DNA of 6,243 nucleotides from an uncultured Prevotellaceae bacterium (GTDB taxonomy: Bacteria; Bacteroidota; Bacteroidia; Bacteroidales; Bacteroidaceae). This document shows, in pieces, positions 1-5,945 of the stretch (positions are counted from its first letter, which is position 1; each line of letters begins with the position of its first letter). A model generated the notes under the pieces. That model had not been told where the DNA came from and did no database searches. It worked only from the letters and a program-made list of their open reading frames with translations. A program made the translations under genes and the position numbers. The stretch lies in contig CAMKTM010000149.1 in assembly GCA_946415695.1 (NCBI GenBank), positions 1 through 6,243 on the forward strand, read 5' to 3'.

Positions 1-492
1 AAAGCTTTGCTGAGGAGCGCCAGTCTTAGTGCTGACAGAACCAAGAATCTGAGTGATGTAACCCGTTATGGTATAAGTTTCCTTAGAAGTGCCGCTGTCT
101 GGCAAATCATTCGTCAATTGAACAGCCTCAGAACATGTAATATCAGTACCCGTAACAGGAGGAGTCTCGCCGCCGCCATCTTCAAGTATGACGACGTTGG
201 CATTCTTTATCTCGGGCGTCATCTGACCACTTGCATTGACATACTTCATGAGCTTGCCTGTAATCTTCACCTTTGTGCCGACGGAGAAAGCTGTTACGCC
301 TTCGGGAAGGTTGGCCCAATAGGCTTCGAAAATCCTGCCGCCATCCTTGGTGTCGGCCATCCAGAAGGTCTGCTGGTTCTTGCTGACGTTATCGAAAACT
401 TCCGTGATGTAACCTGTTATAGTATAGGTCTCAGAAGATGTGGCGTTGTCGGCCAGTTTCTGTGTAAGGTTGACAGCTTCGGCACAAGTGAT
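1..492 (-). repeat. Tandem in-gene domain repeat (units of 117 codons)
   Basis: Within the OB-fold lipoprotein, unit A (bases 492-142, residues 181-297) is followed directly by unit B (bases 141 to beyond 1, from residue 298). Both begin ITC(A/S)EAV and share ETYTITGYIT. In the first 37 aligned residues 24 are identical. Unit B carries a small insertion before the shared QQ(T/S)F motif. The domain at residues 50-164 is a more distant relative. Further copies may lie beyond the window. Confidence 0.8.
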
Positions 493-1032
493 GGCGATGC
501 CTTCGTCTTCAGTGCTGCTGCCACTGCCTGAACTGTTGATGGAGACAACGTATGCAGCGCCCTTGCCAACAGTTTCGGGCGTGTTGCCTCTGAAGTTGAC
601 GACTTTGCCGCAAACAACCACTTCGTCGCCTACCTTGATGTCATCAACCGACGTGAATTTCTGCTTGCCGGGGCCATAGACTTGGTATGCAGTGAAGACA
701 GTGGAACTGTTGCCTTCGTCGATCATCTCGAAGGTGTGGTTGCCGTATTGTGAAATAGTGGCGGCATCGGTCTTGACATTGCTTACCTTGCCCTTGATGT
801 AGTACTCCTGTGTGGATTCCACACCAGCCTCCATTTCCTTAATCTTAGCCACGATTGCAGCCACGTTGTAGGGAGATGCCAAAGTGCCTTCGCCTTGAGG
901 CTCAATTGCTGTCCCCGCAGCGTTTTCACCATTCTTCTCTGGCAAGTTGTAAGGAGCAGGAACGTCAACACAGCTGCTGAAAGCCAGAGCCGTCAGCAAC
1001 ATGAGTGTAAATGTTTTGAAAGTCTTTTTCAT
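1..1032 (-). CDS. Lipoprotein with tandem OB-fold-like domains (C-terminus beyond window)
   Basis: The frame is open for 344 codons from the ATG at 1032 to the left edge, with no stop, so the gene is partial. Residues 1-21 form a lipoprotein signal peptide: MKKT start, hydrophobic core, then AFSSC with the lipidated cysteine at 21. Residues about 50-164 form a first domain that opens with GTLASPYNV and continues with EYYIKGKV, HTFEMID and KVGDEVVVCGKV, a beta-rich pattern typical of OB folds. A Ser/Gly/Asp/Glu linker (165-178) leads to a second domain (181-297; ETYTITGYI, QQTFWMAD, VGTKVKITGKL), and a Gly/Pro linker leads to a third (from 298) cut by the window edge. Such domains are known next to or fused with secreted nucleases (YhcR-like OB folds), so nucleic acid binding at the envelope is a reasonable inference. 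It lies 42 bases after the DUF5689 gene and is probably cotranscribed. A catalytic domain could follow in the missing part. The reading frame and lipoprotein nature are firm; the family name is less so. Confidence 0.85.
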   Translation of the reverse strand, partial: MKKTFKTFTLMLLTALAFSSCVDVPAPYNLPEKNGENAAGTAIEPQGEGTLASPYNVAAIVAKIKEMEAGVESTQEYYIKGKVSNVKTDAATISQYGNHTFEMIDEGNSSTVFTAYQVYGPGKQKFTSVDDIKVGDEVVVCGKVVNFRGNTPETVGKGAAYVVSINSSGSGSSTEDEGIAITCAEAVNLTQKLADNATSSETYTITGYITEVFDNVSKNQQTFWMADTKDGGRIFEAYWANLPEGVTAFSVGTKVKITGKLMKYVNASGQMTPEIKNANVVILEDGGGETPPVTGTDITCSEAVQLTNDLPDSGTSKETYTITGYITQILGSVSTKTGAPQQSF

Positions 1033-1074
1033 AATGCTATATGTCTTTTTTGTTTGTTTCGTGTTATTGTCTCT

Positions 1075-1929
1075 TTATTTCACCCATGTCAAGTCGCTCT
1101 GAGTGCGGGCGAGGATCTGCCAGGTGCCTTTGAAGTATGTGGCAATGCCGTAAATCGTGACAGGCTCTTTGGGAAGGGGAATGCCCTTGAAGTCTGCATA
1201 GGGACTGGAGCGAAGCACGCATTTGCTGCCCGCATTGCCGCCAGAAAGGGTACGGTTGACGCAGTTGCTCACGAGGGCTACCGTGCCGTCGTCGGGGGCA
1301 ATCGTCTGTGTGCCGTCGCCACTAATGGTTACGTTGCTGAGCCTTACCACTCTTCCACATTGCTGTTCCATGGTCTTGCTCGCGTCGAAATCGATGGTAT
1401 CAACTTTCATTGTGCCGAAAGCTTTGGCTTCTTCAGTGTTGTCCATGATGAGGCGGACGTGCTGCCGCCATGTGCCAACCTCCATGCGTCCGATGCTTCC
1501 GTTGTAGAGGCTGCCTATCTGCGACTGTTGTCCATAGCCGCCGATATAAAGGTCTTTGAGTTGAATCAGGAGCTTTTGTCCGACGGGCAGGAACGCACCT
1601 TGGTCTGTCCCGTTGATGCCAATGATGATGCCGCCCGTCTCGTCCTGCACGGAGATTTGTTTGTAGATGTTGCCGCCCAAGTCATTTCCATTCACGACAC
1701 ATCGCAGCCAGAGGTCGTCTGTTATCTGCTTGCTGCCGCCATTGCTGATGGTGATGGCATATTTGCTCTGCAGTTCAGCAATGGTCGTTGTCGTGCCAGC
1801 CACCAGGCTGTTGTTGCCGTAGGGTGGTTGCGTGGTGATGCTTTCTGGCGTTTCCCAGTCTTTGTCCTGACAGGAGAACAGAGCAAAGGCGCTTGCCAAT
1901 AAGGCTATGATGAATGATTGCTTTTTCAT
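1075..1929 (-). CDS. DUF5689 domain lipoprotein
   Basis: This is a complete 284-residue protein. Residues 1-20 are a lipoprotein signal peptide (MKKQSF, hydrophobic stretch, ALFSC with the lipidated cysteine at 20). The following QDKDWE is acidic, resembling the lipoprotein export signals that send Bacteroidetes lipoproteins to the cell surface; surface exposure is inferred from this. The body matches DUF5689 as I recognise it: a TIAEL segment (49-53), then LWLRCVVNGND (73-83), YKQISVQDETGGIIIGI (89-105) and the PVGQKLLIQLKDLYIGGYG stretch (115-133), an OB-like beta-rich core. The C-terminal half has a second beta-rich region ending TYFKGTWQILARTQSDLTW. No catalytic residues are recognisable. 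The start is 40 bases after the receptor stop codon and has no strong ribosome binding site, as is usual in this phylum. It is probably an accessory subunit of the upstream receptor. The biochemical role of DUF5689 is, to my knowledge, not established. Confidence 0.9.
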   Translation of the reverse strand: MKKQSFIIALLASAFALFSCQDKDWETPESITTQPPYGNNSLVAGTTTTIAELQSKYAITISNGGSKQITDDLWLRCVVNGNDLGGNIYKQISVQDETGGIIIGINGTDQGAFLPVGQKLLIQLKDLYIGGYGQQSQIGSLYNGSIGRMEVGTWRQHVRLIMDNTEEAKAFGTMKVDTIDFDASKTMEQQCGRVVRLSNVTISGDGTQTIAPDDGTVALVSNCVNRTLSGGNAGSKCVLRSSPYADFKGIPLPKEPVTIYGIATYFKGTWQILARTQSDLTWVK

Positions 1930-1969
1930 TGTCTTGCTTCTATAAATTAAATAATGTGTCGTTTAAGCC

Positions 1970-4552
1970 TTAAAATCTGTAGTTGACGTTGAGCATGAAG
2001 TTTAATCCTTGGGAATAGAACTTCTTCGGGTTCTTGTCGAACTGATAGCTGCGTTCGTTGCCTTTCACGAATGTCGTTTCGTTGTTGTCGTCCAGTCTTT
2101 CTGTGACGTTGTAGTTGCTTCTGCTCTGCTCGTAGCCGCCTGTTGTGATGTTTCTGCGGTTGGTGAGGTTGCTGAGCTGCAAGTTGACGGTGAGAGGATG
2201 ATGCGCCACCTGGAACTGTTTGCCGATGCTGGCGTTGAGCATGAAGCCGCCATTGCCTTTGGCTTGCTCGGGCACATCGTCTTCCGTGATTTCGCTGGCT
2301 TTCTTGTTGTAGCGAATCATCAGTGTTGACTCATAGCGCATGTTGGGGCTGTAGTAGAGGTAGATGCGGTCGTAGTAGTTGCCAGTCAGCCCGAGGTGCC
2401 AGCCCTTGATGTGGTAGTTCAGTCCGAGGCTGGCTGCTGCCAGTGGTGTGCCTCCTTCGCGCATTCCTTTGTTGTAGCAGAGGTCTTTGTTCATCTTTGT
2501 CGTGTTGCTGTTCATCCAGTTGACCACGGTGTTCTCTATGTACTTGTTGTCGCTGTAGGTGCCCAGGGCAACAAGGTCGAGACTCTTGGTGATGAGCACC
2601 CTCACACCGAGTTCCACGCCGTAGTATTCCTTCTTTGTGCCTATGAGGCTGTTGTAGGTGAAGCTGTGGCTGTCGTCGTTGAAGAACTGGTGAGACTCGT
2701 TGCCGTCGTGCATATAGTAGTAGTAGCCGTTCAGGTTGAAGCGAATCCATTTGTTGCTGATGGCGTAGCCCAGTTCTGCGCTGACCACCTTTTCGTTCCT
2801 GAGGTCTTGTACATAGTCGTTGTTCATTTCGGGGCAGATGAAGGCATTGACTGCGTTAGGCGCTTTAATTTCATAGCCAATGCCAGCAGTGATGACATGT
2901 CCTTTGCCAAGGTTAATGGTGGAGCCTGCCTTCAGTCCGCCGTCGAGGAAGTGTGCGATGCCACTCTTGCCGAAGCTGTTGTTGGGGAAGAGTCCGTTCT
3001 TCATAAAGCCTTCCCGCCACATGCGCCGTCCGCCTATCCTGCCTGTAATGAAGTTATGCTGAATACCTCTGTCCATGCTGAAGCAAGTCCAAAGCTTGAC
3101 GTCCTGGTTCCATATGTCGTAGTCATAGCCGAAGCGGTCGCCCTCTATGATTTTCTGATAGCCGTGGTTCATGTCGTACATGGCTTCTTCTGCTGTCTGC
3201 TTGTACTCGCCCACGAGGTGTGTGTTGGTGTTGTGGAAGTTTTCTCCGCCCAAGAGGTCTTCCATGGTCTTGTAGTGTGAGCCTCTGTTGCTGAGCAGTT
3301 GCAGTCCTGCGCTTAGTTTCAAGCCTTTATTGATGTTCCAGTCGTATGAACTTGAAAGGTTTGTCATCAGGTTGTCGTTGTGGCGTGCTTCAATCCAATA
3401 GATGGCATCGGCGCCAACCTTGTTGAGCTGAGTGTTGGCGAAGTAGAGGTCGTCGAAGTTAATCTGTCGGTAGCTTTCGTCCTGCCAGTTGTCGTGGCTT
3501 GTCCAGAAGGCATCGTAGTCGTTCTTCTCGCTGTTGGCGTCGCTCCAGACGTTGTAGTTGAATGACGGGAAGCGTTTCCAGTAGTCGGGATGTGGGTTGG
3601 TGCCGCTGTAGTAGAGTTTTGTTGATTTGTATTTTCCGAACTTTGCGAAAGCGGAAGTGGTGAGCTTCATTTTCTCGTTGATGTCGAAGTCCCACGTCAG
3701 GAGTACGCTTGGCTCGAAGGTGTTGACCACTCGGCTGGCGCGTTTCTCTCCGTCCTGATAGCCCCAATAGGGGTTGTAGTGGTAGTCGTTGGCAAGCCAG
3801 TAGGCTTCGTCGGTGCTTGCTCCTGCTGTGGCTCTTTCTGTTGGGCTGCCCCAAGAGGCGATGCTCAGCGAGTGTTTGTCGTTGATGACCTTCTGGACTG
3901 AGATGAAGTAGGAGAGGCTGTTGTAGAACATTCCTTCTATGGGTGCCGTCTTCATGTTAGCCCATCGGTAGCCGACGGTTCCGAAGAATGCCCATCCGCT
4001 TTTGGTGAGGCCGCTTCCGTAGGTGTACATGCCTCGCAGCGTGTAGTTCCGGTTGGAGCCAGTGAGGGTTATCTTGTGCCCTGAAGGCATGTTTCCCGCC
4101 CGCAGGTTATAGTTGCTGCTGCCGCCGATGTTGCTGAAGCCATAGTTGTTGGCTTCGAACACACTGACGTCTTCCTTGCTTCTCGTGGCATCGTTCATGC
4201 CGCCGATGGTGGAGAAGGTGAAACGTCCGTTCTCGGGGTTGTTGACTTGTACACCGTTCATATACACATCGTTGTAGCGGTTGTCCAAGCCGCGGTACTT
4301 GAACCAGATGCCGGACCAAGCCCAGCCCATTTGGTTGAGGTAGGTGTTGCTGTTTGAAGTGATGTGGATGACATCAGACGTCATGTCATCGTTTTCGCCG
4401 AGTTGTGATTCTGTGAAAGTGAAGTTGCTGTCGTCTATCAACTCCTTCTCTGCAGTGCTCAGCGTGTCCACGTCCGCTGTGGCTTTTGTTTGGGCGTGGC
4501 TCATCGGTGCTGCCGCAAGGGCGAGCACCGGTAGCAGATGCTTCATTTTCAT
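1970..4552 (-). CDS. TonB-dependent outer-membrane receptor
   Basis: The 860-residue product is an outer-membrane beta-barrel importer that would take up a substrate using TonB/ExbBD energy. The ATG at 4552 gives a clean signal peptide (MKMKHLLPVLALAAAP, cleavage near SHAQ at 18-21). The frame stays open upstream to an ATG at 4663, but that would add 37 residues ahead of the signal peptide and place the start upstream of the promoter element at 4589-4596, so I reject it. Residues about 45-165 are the plug domain, with KYRGLDNRYNDVYMNGVQVN (85-104) followed by NPENGR. The remainder is an aromatic-rich, amphipathic-strand barrel ending NVNYRF, with the terminal Phe expected for BAM-assembled barrels. 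I see neither the N-terminal carboxypeptidase-like domain common in SusC-type receptors nor a clear TonB box. No SusD-like gene is adjacent; DUF5689 and OB-fold lipoproteins follow instead. The substrate is unknown; nucleic acid or its fragments is an inference from the neighbours. Confidence 0.9.
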   Translation of the reverse strand: MKMKHLLPVLALAAAPMSHAQTKATADVDTLSTAEKELIDDSNFTFTESQLGENDDMTSDVIHITSNSNTYLNQMGWAWSGIWFKYRGLDNRYNDVYMNGVQVNNPENGRFTFSTIGGMNDATRSKEDVSVFEANNYGFSNIGGSSNYNLRAGNMPSGHKITLTGSNRNYTLRGMYTYGSGLTKSGWAFFGTVGYRWANMKTAPIEGMFYNSLSYFISVQKVINDKHSLSIASWGSPTERATAGASTDEAYWLANDYHYNPYWGYQDGEKRASRVVNTFEPSVLLTWDFDINEKMKLTTSAFAKFGKYKSTKLYYSGTNPHPDYWKRFPSFNYNVWSDANSEKNDYDAFWTSHDNWQDESYRQINFDDLYFANTQLNKVGADAIYWIEARHNDNLMTNLSSSYDWNINKGLKLSAGLQLLSNRGSHYKTMEDLLGGENFHNTNTHLVGEYKQTAEEAMYDMNHGYQKIIEGDRFGYDYDIWNQDVKLWTCFSMDRGIQHNFITGRIGGRRMWREGFMKNGLFPNNSFGKSGIAHFLDGGLKAGSTINLGKGHVITAGIGYEIKAPNAVNAFICPEMNNDYVQDLRNEKVVSAELGYAISNKWIRFNLNGYYYYMHDGNESHQFFNDDSHSFTYNSLIGTKKEYYGVELGVRVLITKSLDLVALGTYSDNKYIENTVVNWMNSNTTKMNKDLCYNKGMREGGTPLAAASLGLNYHIKGWHLGLTGNYYDRIYLYYSPNMRYESTLMIRYNKKASEITEDDVPEQAKGNGGFMLNASIGKQFQVAHHPLTVNLQLSNLTNRRNITTGGYEQSRSNYNVTERLDDNNETTFVKGNERSYQFDKNPKKFYSQGLNFMLNVNYRF

Positions 4553-4588
4553 GTGCGTTTTTAGTCTTTTTATTTGTTTATTATGGTG

Positions 4589-4596
4589 CAAACTTA
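4589..4596 (-). promoter_or_regulatory. Bacteroidetes-type -7 element for the receptor operon
   Basis: On the minus strand the sequence reads TAAGTTTG, an exact fit to the Bacteroidetes -7 consensus TAnnTTTG. Transcription would start near 4583 and leave a leader of about 30 bases before the ATG at 4552. I find no good TTTG-like -33 box at the expected distance (around 4616-4622), so the promoter may be weak or need an activator. Confidence 0.6.
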
Positions 4597-4598
4597 TA

Positions 4599-4640
4599 AA
4601 AAAAAATACTTTCTTCGGTAATTTGCCGTATATTTTTTTT
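4599..4640. repeat. A/T inverted repeat between divergent promoters
   Basis: AAAAAAAATA at 4599-4608 is perfectly complementary to TATTTTTTTT at 4631-4640, with 22 bases between. Inside is a smaller dyad, CGGTA (4616-4620) and TGCCG (4624-4628), that needs one G-T pair. The element lies just upstream of the receptor -7 box and just upstream of the -33 region of the nuclease promoter. It may be an operator, an UP-element-like tract or intrinsically bent DNA. It is unlikely to be a terminator because no gene reads into it. Confidence 0.5.
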
Positions 4641-4644
4641 ACTA

Positions 4645-4678
4645 ATTGCATTATCTTTCTCAAAAAGTGTTAACTTTG
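4645..4678 (+). promoter_or_regulatory. Promoter for the EEP nuclease gene
   Basis: TAACTTTG at 4671-4678 exactly fits the Bacteroidetes -7 consensus TAnnTTTG. ATTG at 4645-4648 is a near match to the -33 TTTG box with a 22-base spacer. Transcription would start around 4683-4686, giving a leader of about 40 bases before the ATG at 4725. This supports that ATG over the in-frame TTG at 4698. Confidence 0.6.
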
Positions 4679-4724
4679 TGCTGTGAAGTAATGAAAGTTG
4701 ACCCGAATTAAACAGAAAACTGAG

Positions 4725-5786
4725 ATGAAACGAACATTCTTTGCCATTGTTGCAGTGCTCCTGTTTAGTGCTGCCTACATTGGTGCACAGGACCGCAGGC
4801 TTATTGTCCATGCTGTGTGCTTTTACAATCTTGAGAATCTTTTCGACACTTGTCACGATGCACACAAGAACGATTATGATTTTCTGCCAAACGGTACTTA
4901 CCAGTGGAATGAGAAAAAGTACAGCAACAAGTTGGCGAACATGTCGCGTGTGCTGTGCGACCTCGGTACGGACAAATTGCCCTACGGCGCCAGCATCATC
5001 GGTGTTGTGGAGGTGGAGAACGACAAGGTGCTCGACGACCTTATAGCCCAGCCTTGCATGAAGGAGCGCGGCTACAAGTATATTCATATTGAGGGGCCTG
5101 ACAAGCGCGGTGTGGATTGTGCATTCATCTACAACCCCAAGGCTTTTCTTGTAAAGAAGTTCTTTCACAAACCATACGTCTATGAGAATGGCGACACGGC
5201 CCGCAAGACGCGTCCCTTCCTCTGTGTCCAGGGCAAGTTGGCGGGCGACAACCTCACCGTTGTGGTGTGCCACTGGCCGAGCCGTGGGCATGAGAACATC
5301 TTCCGCGAATATGCCGGCAAACAGGTTCGTGCCCTGACAGACAGCATCCGCCGGGCAGACCCTTCGCAACACATCATGGTCATGGGCGACTTGAACGACG
5401 ACCCCGACGACCCTTCCGTAGCCAAACGCTTGGGCGGACGCCGCAAGATGAAGGATGTGAAGGACGGCGACTTCTTCAACCCTTGGTGGGATGTCCTGCG
5501 AAGCAAAGGGCAGGGCACCCTGACCTACCAGGGCGCATGGAACCTCTTCGACCAGATTTTATGTTCGCGCAACATGCTTGACGTTGACGGGAAGAAGTCA
5601 TACAAGGAACTCACGCTTTATGGCTACCACATCTTCAATCGCGACTATTTGCTGCAGAATGACGGTAGATATAAAGGATCGCCCAAGCGCACACACGCGG
5701 GTGGCATATGGCTCAATGGTTACAGCGACCACTTGCCCACAGTGACATACATCGTCAAAGAACAGAAAGAGGAAAAGAAGAAGTAA
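4725..5786 (+). CDS. Secreted endonuclease/exonuclease/phosphatase family enzyme
   Basis: This 353-residue protein has the full motif set of the EEP (DNase I/APE1-like) superfamily, metal-dependent enzymes that cut phosphodiester or phosphomonoester bonds. In order these are FYNLENLFD (33-41, metal-site Asn 35), GVVEVEN (93-99, metal Glu 96 or 98), RGVDCAFIYNP (128-138), VVVCHWPSR (179-187, His 183), MGDLNDDPDDPS (220-231, Asp 222 and Asn 224), WNLFDQILCS (272-281) and YSDHLPT (333-339, Asp 335 and His 336). All catalytic positions appear intact. Residues 1-22 are a signal peptide (MKRTFF, hydrophobic core, cleavage near IGAQ) without a lipobox, so the enzyme is periplasmic or further exported. 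The ATG at 4725 begins exactly at this signal peptide; a TTG at 4698 would add nine residues. The C-terminus is a charged KEQKEEKKK tail. It carries eight cysteines, many for an exported protein. It is divergent from the receptor operon. DNA, RNA or another phosphodiester could be the substrate; the sequence does not decide. Confidence 0.92.
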   Translation: MKRTFFAIVAVLLFSAAYIGAQDRRLIVHAVCFYNLENLFDTCHDAHKNDYDFLPNGTYQWNEKKYSNKLANMSRVLCDLGTDKLPYGASIIGVVEVENDKVLDDLIAQPCMKERGYKYIHIEGPDKRGVDCAFIYNPKAFLVKKFFHKPYVYENGDTARKTRPFLCVQGKLAGDNLTVVVCHWPSRGHENIFREYAGKQVRALTDSIRRADPSQHIMVMGDLNDDPDDPSVAKRLGGRRKMKDVKDGDFFNPWWDVLRSKGQGTLTYQGAWNLFDQILCSRNMLDVDGKKSYKELTLYGYHIFNRDYLLQNDGRYKGSPKRTHAGGIWLNGYSDHLPTVTYIVKEQKEEKKK

Positions 5787-5787
5787 A

Positions 5788-5802
5788 CTGCTTGCAAAGC
5801 AG
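5788..5802 (+). terminator. Weak hairpin after the nuclease gene
   Basis: CTGCTT (5788-5793) and AAGCAG (5797-5802) can pair around a GCA loop, directly after the stop codon at 5784-5786. There is no T-run behind it, so it is at best a poor intrinsic terminator or a 3' end stabiliser. Confidence 0.25.
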
Positions 5803-5833
5803 ACATGGCAAAGTGACAGCAAAGAGAAAAACT

Positions 5834-5861
5834 TTAATCCGTAATCTTTAATCTTTAATCT
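5834..5861 (+). repeat. Heptamer tandem repeat upstream of the aldolase promoter
   Basis: Four consecutive 7-base units read TTAATCC, GTAATCT, TTAATCT, TTAATCT. The last two are identical and the first two differ by one or two bases. The tract overlaps the expected -33 region of the aldolase promoter, so copy-number change there could alter promoter spacing. Confidence 0.6.
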
Positions 5862-5877
5862 TTTCTTCGTACCTTTG
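5847..5877 (+). promoter_or_regulatory. Promoter for the aldolase gene
   Basis: TACCTTTG at 5870-5877 exactly fits the Bacteroidetes -7 consensus. TTTA at 5847-5850 is a near match to the -33 TTTG box with a 19-base spacer. The predicted start near 5883 leaves a leader of about 60 bases, mostly A-rich. Confidence 0.65.
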
Positions 5878-5905
5878 CGCCCGCAATTAGAAAGAAACGA
5901 AAAGA

Positions 5906-5945
5906 AAAATCATAAAATCATAAAATCTTTAAATCATTAAATTCT
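5906..5945 (+). repeat. Octamer tandem repeat abutting the aldolase start codon
   Basis: Five 8-base units fill the 40 bases directly before the ATG: AAAATCAT, AAAATCAT, AAAATCTT, TAAATCAT, TAAATTCT. The first two are identical and the rest drift by one to three bases. There is no Shine-Dalgarno sequence. Unstructured A/T-rich leaders like this commonly support initiation in Bacteroidetes, so this one may act as a translation enhancer. Confidence 0.6.

Noticed and set aside
7..531. Plus-strand open frame (174 codons)
   Set aside because: It is antisense to the OB-fold lipoprotein, whose frame is uninterrupted with repeated domains.
895..1902. Long plus-strand open frame (335 codons)
   Set aside because: It is antisense to the DUF5689 gene and the OB-fold lipoprotein start. 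Its product has no signal or domain pattern, while the minus-strand genes have signal peptides and family motifs.
2396..3280. Plus-strand open frame (294 codons) inside the receptor
   Set aside because: It is antisense to the receptor barrel. Its Val/Ala-rich composition is what the complement of Asn/Tyr-rich codons gives.
4691..4711. Six-codon open frame (MKVDPN) ahead of the nuclease start
   Set aside because: It lies in the leader a few bases after the predicted transcription start. It has no regulatory-peptide features such as runs of one amino acid, and no pairing structures, so chance is the simplest explanation.
4581..5372. Minus-strand open frame (263 codons)
   Set aside because: It is antisense to the EEP gene, which has a complete catalytic motif set, and it crosses the divergent promoter region.
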